Numbered from the stretch's first letter, positions 26,025 through 35,665 are shown. The stretch is DNA of 64,000 nucleotides from an uncultured Allobosea sp. (GCF_945956895.1 NZ_CAMFJF010000012.1:54931-118930), one strand, 5' to 3'. The notes: generated by a model from the letters alone, not told the origin. Program-made: numbers and translations.

Positions 26025-27617
26025 ATGACCAGCGAATCGCAGCAGACGACCGGCAATGCCCCTGAATGGAGCGTCTCGGACCTTTCCGGAGCGCTGAAGC
26101 GTACCATCGAGGACAATTTCGGCTTCGTGCGCGTGCGCGGCGAGATTTCCGGCTATCGCGGCCCGGTCGCCTCCGGCCATGTCTATTTCTCGCTGAAGGA
26201 TACCAACGCCAAGATCGATGCGGTGATCTGGAAGGGCGTCTTCGGCCGCCTGAAGACGCGCCCGCAGGAAGGGCTTGAGGTCGTCGCCACCGGCAAGATC
26301 ACCACCTTCGCCGGCAAGTCGAGCTACCAGATCGTCATCGATTCGCTCGAGCTGGCCGGAGCCGGCGCGCTCATGGCGCTGCTGGAGGAGCGCCGCAAGC
26401 GCCTCGCCGCCGAGGGGCTTTTCGCCGAGGGGCGCAAGCAGCTCATCCCCTATCTGCCCTCGGTGATCGGCGTCGTGACCTCGCCGACCGGCGCGGTCAT
26501 CCGCGATATCCTGCACCGCCTCGAGGATCGCTTTCCCCGCCATGTCCTGGTCTGGCCGGTGCGTGTGCAGGGCGAGACCAGCGCCGCCGAGGTCGCCAAC
26601 GCCATCGCCGGCTTCAATGCGCTCCCCGAAGGCGGGCGCATCCCGCGCCCTGATGTGATCATCGTCGCACGTGGCGGCGGCTCGCTCGAAGACCTGATGA
26701 GCTTCAACGAGGAGGTCGTCGTCCGTGCCGCTGCTGCCTCCGAGATTCCGCTGGTCTCCGCCGTCGGCCATGAGACCGACTGGACGCTGATCGATCACGC
26801 CGCCGACCTGCGCGCGCCGACGCCGACCGGCGCGGCCGAGAAGGTCGTGCCGGTGCGGGCGGAATTGATGGGCTTCGTCGCCGATCTCGCGCGCCGCCAT
26901 GCCGGCGCGATGCTGCGCCTCTCCGACCGCCGCCGCAGCGACCTGCGCGCGCTCGCCCGCGCCTTGCCGGGGCCGGAAGCCGTCCTGTCCGGCCCGCGCC
27001 AGCGGCTCGATCTCGCCGCGACGCGGCTGGCGCCCGCGCTGGCGCGCAATGCCCGTGCGCATGAGCAGCAATTGCAGGGGCTCTCGCGTCGGCTGGAGGG
27101 GCGTTCGCCCCGCCTTGCGCTCGTTCGCCTGCGGACGCAGCTTGACAGCTTCGGGCGCGCTCTGGCCGCCGCCAGAGGCAATGCCGTTGCCAGCGAGCGT
27201 ATCCGGGTCGCCAATGCCCGCGATCGCCTCGCGACGTTGGAGACGCGGGCACGCAATGCGTTCGGCCAGAGCCTGATCCAGCGCAGCGAACGCGCGGCGG
27301 CATTGGCACAGAGGGCCGAGCGCGCTTTTGGCCAGACGCTGCATCGCCGTGCCGACCGGCTTGTCTCGCTCTGGGCATTGGTCCGCTCGCTCGGGCCGGA
27401 AGCCGTGCTCTCCCGCGGCTATGCCCTGATCCGCGACGAGGCCGGTGTGTTGGTGCGCAGTGTCGAGGCGGTTCAGCCGGGCAGGGCGTTGTCGGTTCAG
27501 CTCGTCGATGGCAGCTTCGGCGTTACCGTCTCGGGCGGCGAGGGAGGGGCGAAGCCACCGGCGCCACGTCCGGCGCGCAAGGGGACGCATCCCGCCACGC
27601 AAGGCGATCTGTTCTAG
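26025..27617 (+). CDS. xseA: exodeoxyribonuclease VII large subunit
   Basis: A 530-residue single-strand-specific exonuclease subunit. It has an N-terminal OB fold (FGFVRVRGEISGYRGPVASG, then HVYFSLKD). The catalytic domain has VIGVVTSPTGAVIRDILHR, RPDVIIVARGGGSLEDL, the NEEVVVRA segment and SAVGHETDWTLIDHAADLRAPTP. A coiled-coil region rich in Arg and Leu follows, then the conserved GPEAVLSRGYALI near the C-terminus. The tail is basic and Pro-rich. xseB is not adjacent. Confidence 0.96.
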   Translation: MTSESQQTTGNAPEWSVSDLSGALKRTIEDNFGFVRVRGEISGYRGPVASGHVYFSLKDTNAKIDAVIWKGVFGRLKTRPQEGLEVVATGKITTFAGKSSYQIVIDSLELAGAGALMALLEERRKRLAAEGLFAEGRKQLIPYLPSVIGVVTSPTGAVIRDILHRLEDRFPRHVLVWPVRVQGETSAAEVANAIAGFNALPEGGRIPRPDVIIVARGGGSLEDLMSFNEEVVVRAAAASEIPLVSAVGHETDWTLIDHAADLRAPTPTGAAEKVVPVRAELMGFVADLARRHAGAMLRLSDRRRSDLRALARALPGPEAVLSGPRQRLDLAATRLAPALARNARAHEQQLQGLSRRLEGRSPRLALVRLRTQLDSFGRALAAARGNAVASERIRVANARDRLATLETRARNAFGQSLIQRSERAAALAQRAERAFGQTLHRRADRLVSLWALVRSLGPEAVLSRGYALIRDEAGVLVRSVEAVQPGRALSVQLVDGSFGVTVSGGEGGAKPPAPRPARKGTHPATQGDLF

Positions 27618-27645
27618 ATTTTGTCGATTTCCTTGGGAAACACGC

Positions 27646-27743
27646 CGTCATCCCGGGCTTGACCCGGGATCCATGCCGGAGCGTCTCCGAATTCTGGTTC
27701 AGGCATGGATCCCGGATCTCCGCTTCGCTGCATCCCGGATGGC
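27646..27743. repeat. dispersed palindromic repeat (CGTCATCCCGG type)
   Basis: Begins CGTCATCCCGGGCTTGACCC. The paired arm GGCATGGATCCCGGATCTCC continues to CATCCCGGATGG. It lies between convergent xseA and the DLH-type hydrolase. Confidence 0.8.
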
Positions 27744-27775
27744 CCGCGGTTCAGCGGAAAAGCGCTTGCTTCAGC

Positions 27776-28621
27776 TCAAGGCGCCGTCAGGAAGGCCTTG
27801 ACCCGCTTCAGCGCATCCTCGCGCGCCGCCATGTTGGTGCCGACCGTGACCTTGCCCGTGCCGCTGGCGGAATAGGCGATGTTGTCGCGCTCCTTCACCT
27901 CGAGGCGGGGGTGGTCGAAATCATGCAGCGCGCCAGGATAGAGCACGAGGCCGACCTGCTCGCCGCGCGCCTGCGCGGCCTTGGCGAGATGGCTGCAAGG
28001 CGCGGCGGGCGTCCAGTCGTCGGCATCGCCCATCAGGATCAGCAGCGGGATGCGGGCGGAGAAGCTCGGTGATTCCGACTGGCTCCGGCAGGCGGGATAG
28101 AAGGCGGCAGCGCGCTTGAAATCCGGCTTGCCGTCGGTCGGGGCCTGCTCCTTGCGGATGGCCGTGAGCACGGTCAGGCCGCCGCTCGACCAGCCGAGCA
28201 GGGCGATGGAATCGCGTTTGATATTGTTGCGCTGCTGCAGCCAGACGCGCGCCGCGGCCGCATCGGCGACGCGCTCGCGCCCGGCCCGGACCGTCAGGTC
28301 CTTCACGCCGCATTGCGAGCCGAGCCCGCGCGAGCCGTAGCTGTCCGGCATCAGCACGGCAAAGCCGGCGGCGGCGAGGCGTTCGCCCCAATCGGCATGC
28401 CGCATCGAGAGTTGGCCTTGCTCACGCCACAAGCCACCGCAACCATGCAAAGCGATCACCGCCGGGAAAGGCCCCTGGCCGGCCGGCAGATAGAAGACGC
28501 CCGTCAGCGTTCCCTGTTCGCTGGGAATGGCGACGCGCTCGTAGCCGCCGGCTTGGGCGGCCGGTGCTGCGAGCAGCGCAAGGCTGATCAGGCACGCCAA
28601 CAGGCGCTGGAGACTGGACAT
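27776..28621 (-). CDS. secreted dienelactone-hydrolase-family alpha/beta hydrolase
   Basis: 281 residues with a Sec signal peptide (LLACLISLALLAAPAAQA). The mature part has an oxyanion HGCGG loop, the nucleophile in LLGWSSGG, an acid in LILMGDADDWTP and a His in LYPGALHDFDHP. It is therefore a complete Ser/Asp/His hydrolase. Three conserved Cys may form periplasmic disulfides. Substrate unknown. ATG 28621 is chosen because it starts the signal peptide; the frame opens 24 codons earlier. Confidence 0.82.
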   Translation of the reverse strand: MSSLQRLLACLISLALLAAPAAQAGGYERVAIPSEQGTLTGVFYLPAGQGPFPAVIALHGCGGLWREQGQLSMRHADWGERLAAAGFAVLMPDSYGSRGLGSQCGVKDLTVRAGRERVADAAAARVWLQQRNNIKRDSIALLGWSSGGLTVLTAIRKEQAPTDGKPDFKRAAAFYPACRSQSESPSFSARIPLLILMGDADDWTPAAPCSHLAKAAQARGEQVGLVLYPGALHDFDHPRLEVKERDNIAYSASGTGKVTVGTNMAAREDALKRVKAFLTAP

Positions 28622-28698
28622 CGTCGACCAGAAGGTTATCACAAACCCCGGAGTATCCCGGCTTTCCGTTTCCCGATCAATGATTTGATGCAATTTTG

Positions 28699-28920
28699 AT
28701 GAACATCAGCGAGCGCATTCCACCTCAAGGCCCCGAAGCCGTCATCGATTACGGCCCCGGGGAGTTCCGCGTCGTCAAGCCCGGCGCCTTCGTGCGTTGT
28801 ACCGTGACGGGCGCACCGATCCGACTCGACGATCTCCGTTACTGGTCGATCGAATGGCAGGAAGCCTATGCCTCGTCGGAAGCCGCGCTCCTGAGACTGC
28901 GCCGCGCCGGCCGCGCCTGA
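28699..28920 (+). CDS. DUF2093 protein
   Basis: A 73-residue protein with the conserved block GEFRVVKPGAFVRCTVTG, then LRYWSIEWQEAYASSEAAL, diagnostic of this alphaproteobacterial family of unknown function. The ATG at 28699 is preferred to the TTG one codon before. It is divergent from the DLH hydrolase and convergent with lpxK. Confidence 0.85.
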   Translation: MNISERIPPQGPEAVIDYGPGEFRVVKPGAFVRCTVTGAPIRLDDLRYWSIEWQEAYASSEAALLRLRRAGRA

Positions 28921-28935
28921 CGAGCGACAGGGCTC

Positions 28936-29943
28936 TCATCCAGCCTTCGAGATGGCTGCAAGCAGCCCTTCGACCACAGCCGGCTCCGCGAAGACCAGCG
29001 AGACCGGCACCACGACCAGCGACCCGCGCGTCTCCTCGGGCCAAAGCGGCGCGAGCTTGGTCCAGTCCTTCTCCGTCGTCGCGATCAGGGCGCCATGCTC
29101 GCGCGCGGTTGCGAGCGCAGCGGTGATATCGGCCTGATCATAGGCGTGATGATCGCCATGGGCCTGCTCGGCGACGATGCGCGCCCCCGCCTCTCGCAGC
29201 GTCGCCGCGAATTTCTCGGGCCGGCCGATCCCCGACAGGGCCACGACCGTCTGCCCGCGCAAGCGTGCGACGGCGGCATCAGCAGGCTTGAGGGCTGCCG
29301 CGACGACCGGCTTCTTCTGCGCCCGCGCGATGGCAGCGACGCGTTCTCCTGCATCGCCCGGGCCGATCACGACGATGGCGTCGGTTTCGCTCATCTGATC
29401 GGCAAGCGGCGCGCGCAAGGGGCCGGTCGGCAGGCAGAGCCCATTGCCGGTGCCGCTCGCCCCGTCGACCACCGCGAGCTTGAGCTGCTTCACCAGCGAC
29501 GGATTCTGCAACCCGTCATCCATCACGACGACGCTAGCCCCGAGGCCGCGCGCCAGCCTGGCGCCGGCCACGCGGTCGCGGGCTATGACGGTGCGGACAT
29601 GGCGGGCCATCAATAGCGGCTCGTCGCCGACATCGGCGGCGCGATGCCGGTCGGGATCGACCTCGACGGGGCCGGCGAGCCGGCCGCCATAGCCGCGCAT
29701 CAGCACGAAGGGCTTCTCGCCGCGCTCCGCGAGCAGGCGGGCGAGGGCAATCGCGGTCGGCGTCTTGCCGGCACCGCCTGCGATGAAATTGCCGACGCAG
29801 ATCACCGGCAGGCCGGCTTCTGTTCCTGGCTGGCGCATCCGCCGCAAAGTGATCTGGCCGTAGATGAAGCCGAGCGGCTGGAGCAGCCGGGCGAGCAGCG
29901 TGGGTTTCTCCCGCCACCAGAAGCGCGGGGCGCGCCGCAGCAT
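28936..29943 (-). CDS. lpxK: tetraacyldisaccharide 4'-kinase
   Basis: Phosphorylates the 4' position of the lipid A disaccharide precursor at the inner membrane. The 335-residue protein has an N-terminal membrane-associating part, Walker A in VGNFIAGGAGKTPTAIALA, and the DDGLQNPSL segment with catalytic Asp. Its start overlaps the waaA stop by one base. It is the last gene of a lipid A/Kdo operon. Confidence 0.95.
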   Translation of the reverse strand: MLRRAPRFWWREKPTLLARLLQPLGFIYGQITLRRMRQPGTEAGLPVICVGNFIAGGAGKTPTAIALARLLAERGEKPFVLMRGYGGRLAGPVEVDPDRHRAADVGDEPLLMARHVRTVIARDRVAGARLARGLGASVVVMDDGLQNPSLVKQLKLAVVDGASGTGNGLCLPTGPLRAPLADQMSETDAIVVIGPGDAGERVAAIARAQKKPVVAAALKPADAAVARLRGQTVVALSGIGRPEKFAATLREAGARIVAEQAHGDHHAYDQADITAALATAREHGALIATTEKDWTKLAPLWPEETRGSLVVVPVSLVFAEPAVVEGLLAAISKAG

Positions 29944-31247
29944 CAGGGCGCGCTCTCGCGCTGGCCAATCGCGACCCGCATCAGGAGCGGCTCGATCGCA
30001 TGCAGCGTGCGGTTCAGCGCGCCGCCGAGTTCGGTCGCGGTCTGTGCGGCGGTCCGCGCCGCCTGTCGGGCCTCGGCCGGATTGTTCAGCCAGCGATGGA
30101 CCGCGCCGGCCAGCGCCTGCGCATCGGCGACCTCACGCGAGCCGCCATCGCGATCGAAGGCCGCGAAGATCTCGGCGGCGTTGTGGACATGCGGCCCGTG
30201 CAGCAGGGCGCAGCCGAGCTTGGCCGGCTCGATCGGGTTATGCCCGCCGATGCCCTCGACCAGCGAGCCGCCGAGGAAGGCGACCTGCGACAATCGGTAG
30301 AACAGTCCGAGTTCGTTGACGGTGTCCGCGACATAGAGATCGACATCGCGTTCCGGGCTGCCGCCGGCCGCGCGGCGCGAGACGGCGACATCGTTCGCCT
30401 CCACCAGCGCCTCGATGTCCGGGCCGCGCTGCGGATGGCGCGGCGCGATGATGGTGAGCAGCTTCGGCAGATAGGGCTTGATCGCGAGATGGGCGGCGAG
30501 CACCAGCTCATCCTCGCCCGGATGCGTGCTGGCGGCGATCCAGACCGGGCGGCCCGTCGTCTGACCGTCGAGGATGGCGAGCGTATCGGAATCGGCAGGC
30601 GGCGCGGGAACGTCGAATTTCAGGTTTCCCGCGACGCTGACGCGCGGCGCGCCGAGCTGGGCCAGCCGCTCGGCATCGCCCTGCGATTGCGCGAGGCAGG
30701 CCTCGAAGCAGGAGAGCAGGAAGCGCGAGGTCTTCGGCGTCTTGTACCAGCGCGCGAAGGAGCGCTCCGACATCCGGCCGTTGACCATCACGACAGGCAA
30801 ATCGCGCCGCTGCGCCTCGATCAGCAGGTTCGGCCAGATCTCGGATTCGCAGATCAGGCAGAGCTCCGGCCGCCAATGATCCATGAAGCGGCGCATGTAG
30901 CGCGGCACGTCGAGCGGAATGTACTGATGGATCACGCCGCCTGGCAGTCGCGCCGCCATCAGTTTGGCGGAGGTGACCGTGCCCGAGGTCACCAGCACGG
31001 CGAAGCCGCGCTTCTGCAACTTGGCGATCAGGGGCAGCAGGGTCACGGTCTCGCCGACGCTGGCGCCGTGCAGCCAGACCAGCGGCTTGTTCGGCCGCTT
31101 GACGCTGGCGTGGCCGCGCCGCTCGGCAAGGCGCTCGGGATCTTCCTTGCCGCGCCGCTTGCGCCAGAGCAGCAGTCCTGCTGCAGCCGGCTCCAGCAAG
31201 GAGGTTGCGTAGCGATAGCTGCGGAGGATCGCGCCCTTGCCGCTCAT
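29943..31247 (-). CDS. waaA: 3-deoxy-D-manno-octulosonic acid transferase
   Basis: A GT30 glycosyltransferase of 434 residues that adds Kdo to lipid IVA. It has the N-terminal catalytic region WLHGASVGETVTLLPLI, then CESEIWPNLL, the FDVP segment after GNLK, APRHPQR and GGSLVEGIGGHNPIEPA. The start overlaps the upstream DUF374 gene by four bases. Confidence 0.95.
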   Translation of the reverse strand: MSGKGAILRSYRYATSLLEPAAAGLLLWRKRRGKEDPERLAERRGHASVKRPNKPLVWLHGASVGETVTLLPLIAKLQKRGFAVLVTSGTVTSAKLMAARLPGGVIHQYIPLDVPRYMRRFMDHWRPELCLICESEIWPNLLIEAQRRDLPVVMVNGRMSERSFARWYKTPKTSRFLLSCFEACLAQSQGDAERLAQLGAPRVSVAGNLKFDVPAPPADSDTLAILDGQTTGRPVWIAASTHPGEDELVLAAHLAIKPYLPKLLTIIAPRHPQRGPDIEALVEANDVAVSRRAAGGSPERDVDLYVADTVNELGLFYRLSQVAFLGGSLVEGIGGHNPIEPAKLGCALLHGPHVHNAAEIFAAFDRDGGSREVADAQALAGAVHRWLNNPAEARQAARTAAQTATELGGALNRTLHAIEPLLMRVAIGQRESAP

Positions 31248-31984
31248 GCCGGTGCTCCGGCGGCAGCTTCCTGTCTCTCGCGCAGGCCGGCGCCCGGATC
31301 GCGGCTGCCGACGATCGCATAGCCGCGGGCATGCACGTCGTCGAGACTGGCCTGCAAGGCGAGCCGCGCCGCCTCCTGCGTCGCTTCGTCGGCATCGCGC
31401 GCCACCAGGATCGGCTCGCCGACGACGATGGCGCAGCGCCCGAAGGGCAGGCCGATCGAGGCGCGGTCCCAGCTGTTGAAATCGATGCGACGGCTCGTCA
31501 CCACGGCGACGGCACGGATCGGCCGGCCGGACGCTCGTGCGAGCGAGATGATGCCGGGGCCGACGATGCGCGCCCGCTTGGGCACGTCGGCGGTCAGCAC
31601 CATGGTGTCGCCGGCCGCAAGCCGCCTCACCATGGCGAGGAAGGCGCTGGCACCGCCCTTCTCACGGATCTTCTTGCCGAGCGCGCCCGAGCCGCGGATC
31701 GCGCCGATGCCGAGTTCGCGCAGCGCGACTGCATTGAAGCCGCCATCGCCGTGGCGCGAGACCAGCGAACAGGCCGGCATCCAGTCCGGCCGGGCGAACG
31801 GGATCATGATGTGCTGGCCGTGCCACATCGCGAAGATGACAGGCAGTTCCGGCCGGACACGGTCGTAGATGTTGGCGGGCTCGAAAACGATCCGGTTCGT
31901 GCGTTGCACAAGGCGCAGGTAGCCGGCCAGCAAGCGGCCGAGCGTCTCCTGCGCCACGCGCGTCTTGAGGATCGAAAAACCCAT
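31244..31984 (-). CDS. DUF374 lysophospholipid acyltransferase-family protein
   Basis: A 246-residue protein resembling GPAT-type acyltransferases. FAMWHGQHIMIPFA supplies the His of the acyltransferase motif, followed by SRHGDGG and the IRGSGALGKKIREKGG segment. This class is found next to waaA and lpxK in many alphaproteobacteria and is presumed to act on lipid A or phospholipid, but the acceptor is not established. Overlaps waaA by four bases. Confidence 0.85.
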   Translation of the reverse strand: MGFSILKTRVAQETLGRLLAGYLRLVQRTNRIVFEPANIYDRVRPELPVIFAMWHGQHIMIPFARPDWMPACSLVSRHGDGGFNAVALRELGIGAIRGSGALGKKIREKGGASAFLAMVRRLAAGDTMVLTADVPKRARIVGPGIISLARASGRPIRAVAVVTSRRIDFNSWDRASIGLPFGRCAIVVGEPILVARDADEATQEAARLALQASLDDVHARGYAIVGSRDPGAGLRERQEAAAGAPA

Positions 31985-32026
31985 GGGTTCTGCTGTCGGG
32001 TCCTGTTGTGTGGAGGCCGCTTGGGC

Positions 32027-32269
32027 TCAGCCCTTGGCGGTCTCGGGGTCGAGCAGCCGGTGAAGATGAACGATGAAATAGCGTGTCTGCGCCTGGTCGA
32101 CCGTCTGCTGCGCCTTGGCCTTCCAGGCCGTGTGGGCGGTGGCATAGTTCGGGAAGACGCCGACGATGTCGAGCTTCGACAAGTCCTTGAAAGTGATGCC
32201 GTCGAGCGAGGCGAGCTCGCCGCCGAGGACGAGATGAAGAAGTTGTTTCTGTTCCGGTTCCGCGCTCAT
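32027..32269 (-). CDS. DUF4170 protein
   Basis: An 80-residue protein with LLHLVLGGELASLDGITFKD and DIVGVFPNYATAHTAWKAKA followed by YFIVHLHRLL. This small family of unknown function is regularly found inside the Kdo/lipid A operon of Hyphomicrobiales. The start is ATG 32269 with GGAGAG upstream. It sits 42 bases before the DUF374 gene. Confidence 0.85.
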   Translation of the reverse strand: MSAEPEQKQLLHLVLGGELASLDGITFKDLSKLDIVGVFPNYATAHTAWKAKAQQTVDQAQTRYFIVHLHRLLDPETAKG

Positions 32270-32358
32270 CGAACTCTCCTGCAGGGGCCGTAGCGCCCCC
32301 ATAAGCCATCCCGGCGGCCCATGCGAGCGGGCCGCGCCGGAAGCATTGAAAAAAACCG

Positions 32359-33186
32359 TCAGGCGGGCTGCGTCCGTCCGTCGCGCAGCCGCTCGATGGC
32401 TGTTCGCAAAGGCGCCGCGAGCTTGCCGTTGCTGGCTGCGAGCATGCCGTGGACGGGCACCTCGCGATTATAAACGACGGGCCGACCCTCGCCGTCGGTC
32501 AGCCGCCCCCCGGCCTCGCTCAGCACGAGATCGGCCGCAGCCAGGTCCCAGTCGCGGGCATCGGGCGAGATCAGGCCGGCATCGATGGTGCCGTCGGCGA
32601 TGCGTGTGAGACGCAGCGCCAGCGACGGAATTCGGCCGACGGCCTCGAAGCTCTCGAACTGGGCGAGCGCGTCGAGCATCGGCTTGGGGCCGGCGACGCG
32701 GGCGCCGCCGAGGCTCATCGCTGATGAGGTCTGGATGGTCCCGCCATTGAGCGTCGCACCGCCACCGGTGAGCGCGCGATAGGTCGCCTGGCAGGCCGGC
32801 GCATGGACGATGCCGAGGATCGGCGCCCCCTGATCGAGCAGCGCGACGCAGACGGCCCAGTCCGGCGAGCCCTGCATGAAGGCGCGCGTGCCGTCGATCG
32901 GATCGACGACCCAGACGAAGCGGCGCGACAGCCGCTGGGCATCGTCGACCGTCTCCTCGGAAAGCCAGGCGGCTTCCGGCAACAATTCGGAGAGCCGGAT
33001 TCGCAGGAAGGTGTCGACGCCGATATCGGCTTCGGTGACGGGCGAGCCGCCGCTCTTCGACCATGTCCGCGCGGCGGTTGCCGCGCCGGGCCTGAACAGC
33101 TCCAGGGCGATCGCGCCGGCCTCCAGGCAGCTTTCGCCGACGGCTTTCAGCAGCTCGGCCGCGATCGGTAGCGTGGTGGCGTTCAT
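32359..33186 (-). CDS. inositol-monophosphatase-family phosphatase (CysQ-like)
   Basis: A 275-residue metal-dependent phosphatase. Metal-binding motifs are SEETVDD (Glu), WVVDPIDGTRAF (two Asp) and ARDWDLAAADL (Asp). The sequence fits either 3'(2'),5'-bisphosphate nucleotidase (CysQ, recycling PAP from sulfur assimilation) or an inositol-phosphate phosphatase. ATG 33186 is chosen over an open frame 24 codons longer. It appears to lead the lipid A operon. Confidence 0.85.
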   Translation of the reverse strand: MNATTLPIAAELLKAVGESCLEAGAIALELFRPGAATAARTWSKSGGSPVTEADIGVDTFLRIRLSELLPEAAWLSEETVDDAQRLSRRFVWVVDPIDGTRAFMQGSPDWAVCVALLDQGAPILGIVHAPACQATYRALTGGGATLNGGTIQTSSAMSLGGARVAGPKPMLDALAQFESFEAVGRIPSLALRLTRIADGTIDAGLISPDARDWDLAAADLVLSEAGGRLTDGEGRPVVYNREVPVHGMLAASNGKLAAPLRTAIERLRDGRTQPA

Positions 33187-33435
33187 GTCTTCCCTATCAG
33201 CCGTGAAAGCCGCTGTTTCAAGCCGAAAATGCGGCCGCCGATCGAAAGATTCCGTCAAGCATCCGGCGGGAAACCGCCCGTTTCGGGCCGGATCGGGGCG
33301 GAATCACCTTCCTTTAACCCAACCCTTTAAGCGCTCGGACACAGCTGGCGGCCATTCTCGCAGGGCAAGCACGAGAGCCCCGGTATCGACAGAGGGCTCC
33401 GTTGCAGCAGGGAATACAGAGAGGCGTTACAACCG

Positions 33436-33957
33436 ATGGCCAGCGTCACGCAGGCCGCCGGAGAGAGCGGTTTTGTGCCTGTTCTCTCCGGCGGTCCGAC
33501 AACCACAGCGATCGTTTCCCGCAACCCGATGCCGGCTCGTCCGGTCGCCCCGGCGATCGAGCGCATCGGCTCCGTGCGGATCCTGCGCGGCGGCGCCAAC
33601 TGGCGCGGTGTCGCGCTGCGTCTGGCCAATCCGGCTGGCGACGACGAGCGTTTCGAGCTTGCCCTGACCGCCGGCGACGGCCGCTCCATCGTGGTGGCTT
33701 CGGTCGATCAGGAGGATGCGGTCGCGCTCTGGCGGGATTTCGGCCGGACCAGCGGCTTGCCGCTCCTGCTCGAAGCCGCCGATGGTGTGGTGACGGAGCC
33801 TTATCCGCAGCTTGGCCGGGTCGCGCTGGGAGCGATCCGCATCCGCCGCCGCCATGGCTTGCTCAACGGCCGCCGCCCGCGCTTCCTGACCCGTCGCAAG
33901 ACCGGCCGCCTCTCCGAATTGCCGGTGATCGTCAGCGGCGAGCGGATGACCGATTAA
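33436..33957 (+). CDS. DUF6101-like protein
   Basis: A 173-residue soluble protein. The C-terminal half has GRVALGAIRIRRRHGLLNGR and RPRFLTRRKTGR, which I recall from a Hyphomicrobiales family of unknown function (DUF6101). The N-terminal 30 residues are low-complexity. It is divergent from the phosphatase. The 249-bp upstream gap shows no other gene and presumably carries both promoters. Confidence 0.7.
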   Translation: MASVTQAAGESGFVPVLSGGPTTTAIVSRNPMPARPVAPAIERIGSVRILRGGANWRGVALRLANPAGDDERFELALTAGDGRSIVVASVDQEDAVALWRDFGRTSGLPLLLEAADGVVTEPYPQLGRVALGAIRIRRRHGLLNGRRPRFLTRRKTGRLSELPVIVSGERMTD

Positions 33958-33960
33958 AAT

Positions 33961-34006
33961 GCACCGGCCCGAAAACTGGACTGCGGTTTTCGGGGGAAGC
34001 GGATGC
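33961..34006. repeat. dispersed CCCGAAAA/TTTTCGGG hairpin repeat
   Basis: GGCCCGAAAACTGGA followed by CTGCGGTTTTCGGGG, then GGATGC. It is related to the repeat at 24392 and lies between the convergent DUF6101 and ubiA genes, where it may terminate both. Confidence 0.7.
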
Positions 34007-34018
34007 GAAACAATAAAG

Positions 34019-34984
34019 CTAGAGCCAGGCCCGGCTCGCCGCATCGAGCGCGAGCCCCGCTGCCAGGAGCAGTCCCGCATCGCGATTTGACCGGAAAATC
34101 CGCAGGGCTTCAGGCGCGCTCGCGCCGTTGATGCGCGTCACTTGCCGGCCGAGATGAACGGCGAAGGCGGCGAAGCCGAGCCAGGCGACAGGGCCGCCGC
34201 CGACCAGCCAGATCGCCGCGCCTGTCAGCACAACCGCCAGCGCGAAGCAGAGCGCCACCGCCTCGCGCGTATAATCACCGAAATAGCGCGCGCTCGACCG
34301 GATGCCGGCGATGACGTCGTCTTCGAGATCCTGCATCGCGTAGATCGTGTCGTAGCCGACGGTCCACGCGATGGACGCGGCATAGATCAGGTAGGCTGGC
34401 GGATCGAGCCGACCGAAGACCGCACTCCAGCCCATCAGTCCGCCCCATGAGAAGGCGAGCCCGAGCACGAATTGCGGCATGTTCGTGATCCGCTTCATGA
34501 ACGGATAGATCGCGACGATCGCCAGCGAGGCGATGCCGAGGATGATCGTGAAGCGGTTGAACTGCAGGAGCACGACGAGGCCGGCCAGCGCTTGCGCGAC
34601 CATGAACAGCGCGGCCGCCTTCGCCGTCACCTGTCCCGAGGGCAGCGGCCGCCCGCGGGTGCGTGCGACCTCGGCGTCGAGCTTGCGGTCGATGATGTCG
34701 TTGAAGGTACAGCCCGCCCCGCGCATCAGGACAGCGCCGACGAAGAAAAGCAGGCAGTGCCATGGATTGGGATAAGGCTGGCCGGCTGCGATCGCGGCAA
34801 GCCCCGCCGCCCACCAGCAGGGCATGAGCAGCAGCCACCAGCCGATCGGCCGTTCGATGCGGGCGAGCTTCAGGAAGGGCCGGGTCGCAAGAGGCGCTCG
34901 CGTATCGACCCAATGCCCCTTGAGCGCATCGGGGAGAGGGGCATCACGCCCTGGCATCGTCCCCTGCGGGATTAGGTCGGGCAT
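34019..34984 (-). CDS. ubiA: 4-hydroxybenzoate polyprenyltransferase
   Basis: A membrane prenyltransferase of 321 residues that attaches the isoprenoid tail in ubiquinone synthesis. Two Asp-rich motifs are present: FNDIIDRKLDAEVARTRGRP and YDTIYAMQDLEDD. About eight to nine transmembrane segments are visible. It begins eight bases after the upstream exported-protein gene ends. Confidence 0.95.
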   Translation of the reverse strand: MPDLIPQGTMPGRDAPLPDALKGHWVDTRAPLATRPFLKLARIERPIGWWLLLMPCWWAAGLAAIAAGQPYPNPWHCLLFFVGAVLMRGAGCTFNDIIDRKLDAEVARTRGRPLPSGQVTAKAAALFMVAQALAGLVVLLQFNRFTIILGIASLAIVAIYPFMKRITNMPQFVLGLAFSWGGLMGWSAVFGRLDPPAYLIYAASIAWTVGYDTIYAMQDLEDDVIAGIRSSARYFGDYTREAVALCFALAVVLTGAAIWLVGGGPVAWLGFAAFAVHLGRQVTRINGASAPEALRIFRSNRDAGLLLAAGLALDAASRAWL

Positions 34985-34992
34985 GGCGCCGG

Positions 34993-35475
34993 TCAGAGTG
35001 CGCCCTGCGGGACACGCATCCCGCCGCCGGCGCCGCTGGTGACGGAATCGGCGCCGCCGAACGGGCTGCCGCCGCGCGCCTGCTGCTGCTGGGCGCGGCG
35101 CTGCATCTCGGCCTGTTGCTTCACAGCGTTACAGGCCTGGGCGCGAAAGCCGGCCACCTTCTTGTTGTCGGCCTGCATGCCTTCGATGAAGGACGCCGGA
35201 ATCTGGCACCAGTCCTGGTTGGCCGTGGCGAACTTGATCGCGGCGTCGCCATTATTGGAGAGGCGGCCGAAGGTGCTGCAGGCTTCCTGCGGCGTCATCT
35301 TCTTCTTGGCCTTCTGGGAGGCGGCGAGCCGCGCGACGATCGACTGGCGCTCGCTGATCAGCTTCTGGATCTGCTCGCAACCCGAAGCCTGGGCGTTTGC
35401 GGGGGCAGCCGCCAGGAACGGAGCCACGGCAAGACCGAGCATCGCGATTGCACCTGAAGCCATCCAACGCCGCAT
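34993..35475 (-). CDS. exported hypothetical protein
   Basis: 160 residues with a signal peptide (AMLGLAVAPFLAAAPANAQA). Four mature Cys residues (CEQ, CSTF, WCQI, QACN) suggest two disulfides. A KAKKKMTPQEACSTFGRL segment follows a predicted helix. The C-terminal third is Gln/Arg/Gly-rich and probably disordered. ATG 35475 has GGAGTAAGG upstream. It is likely co-transcribed with ubiA. Function unknown. Confidence 0.75.
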   Translation of the reverse strand: MRRWMASGAIAMLGLAVAPFLAAAPANAQASGCEQIQKLISERQSIVARLAASQKAKKKMTPQEACSTFGRLSNNGDAAIKFATANQDWCQIPASFIEGMQADNKKVAGFRAQACNAVKQQAEMQRRAQQQQARGGSPFGGADSVTSGAGGGMRVPQGAL

Positions 35476-35665
35476 GATGTCCTTACTCCGGATTGCCGGC
35501 CCGCCCGGCCGATCGTTAAATACGTCCTTAACAGCAGGCGCTGTTAACGCCAACGGCTCTTGCGAGTCCATGGGTGCCTTGTTGGAAGCGTCGCCTGCTA
35601 AAAGGGGATTGTGGCGTTTTTCATGTCGCCCCCACCACCGTCCTTCCGTGGAGGCGCCTGCGCCC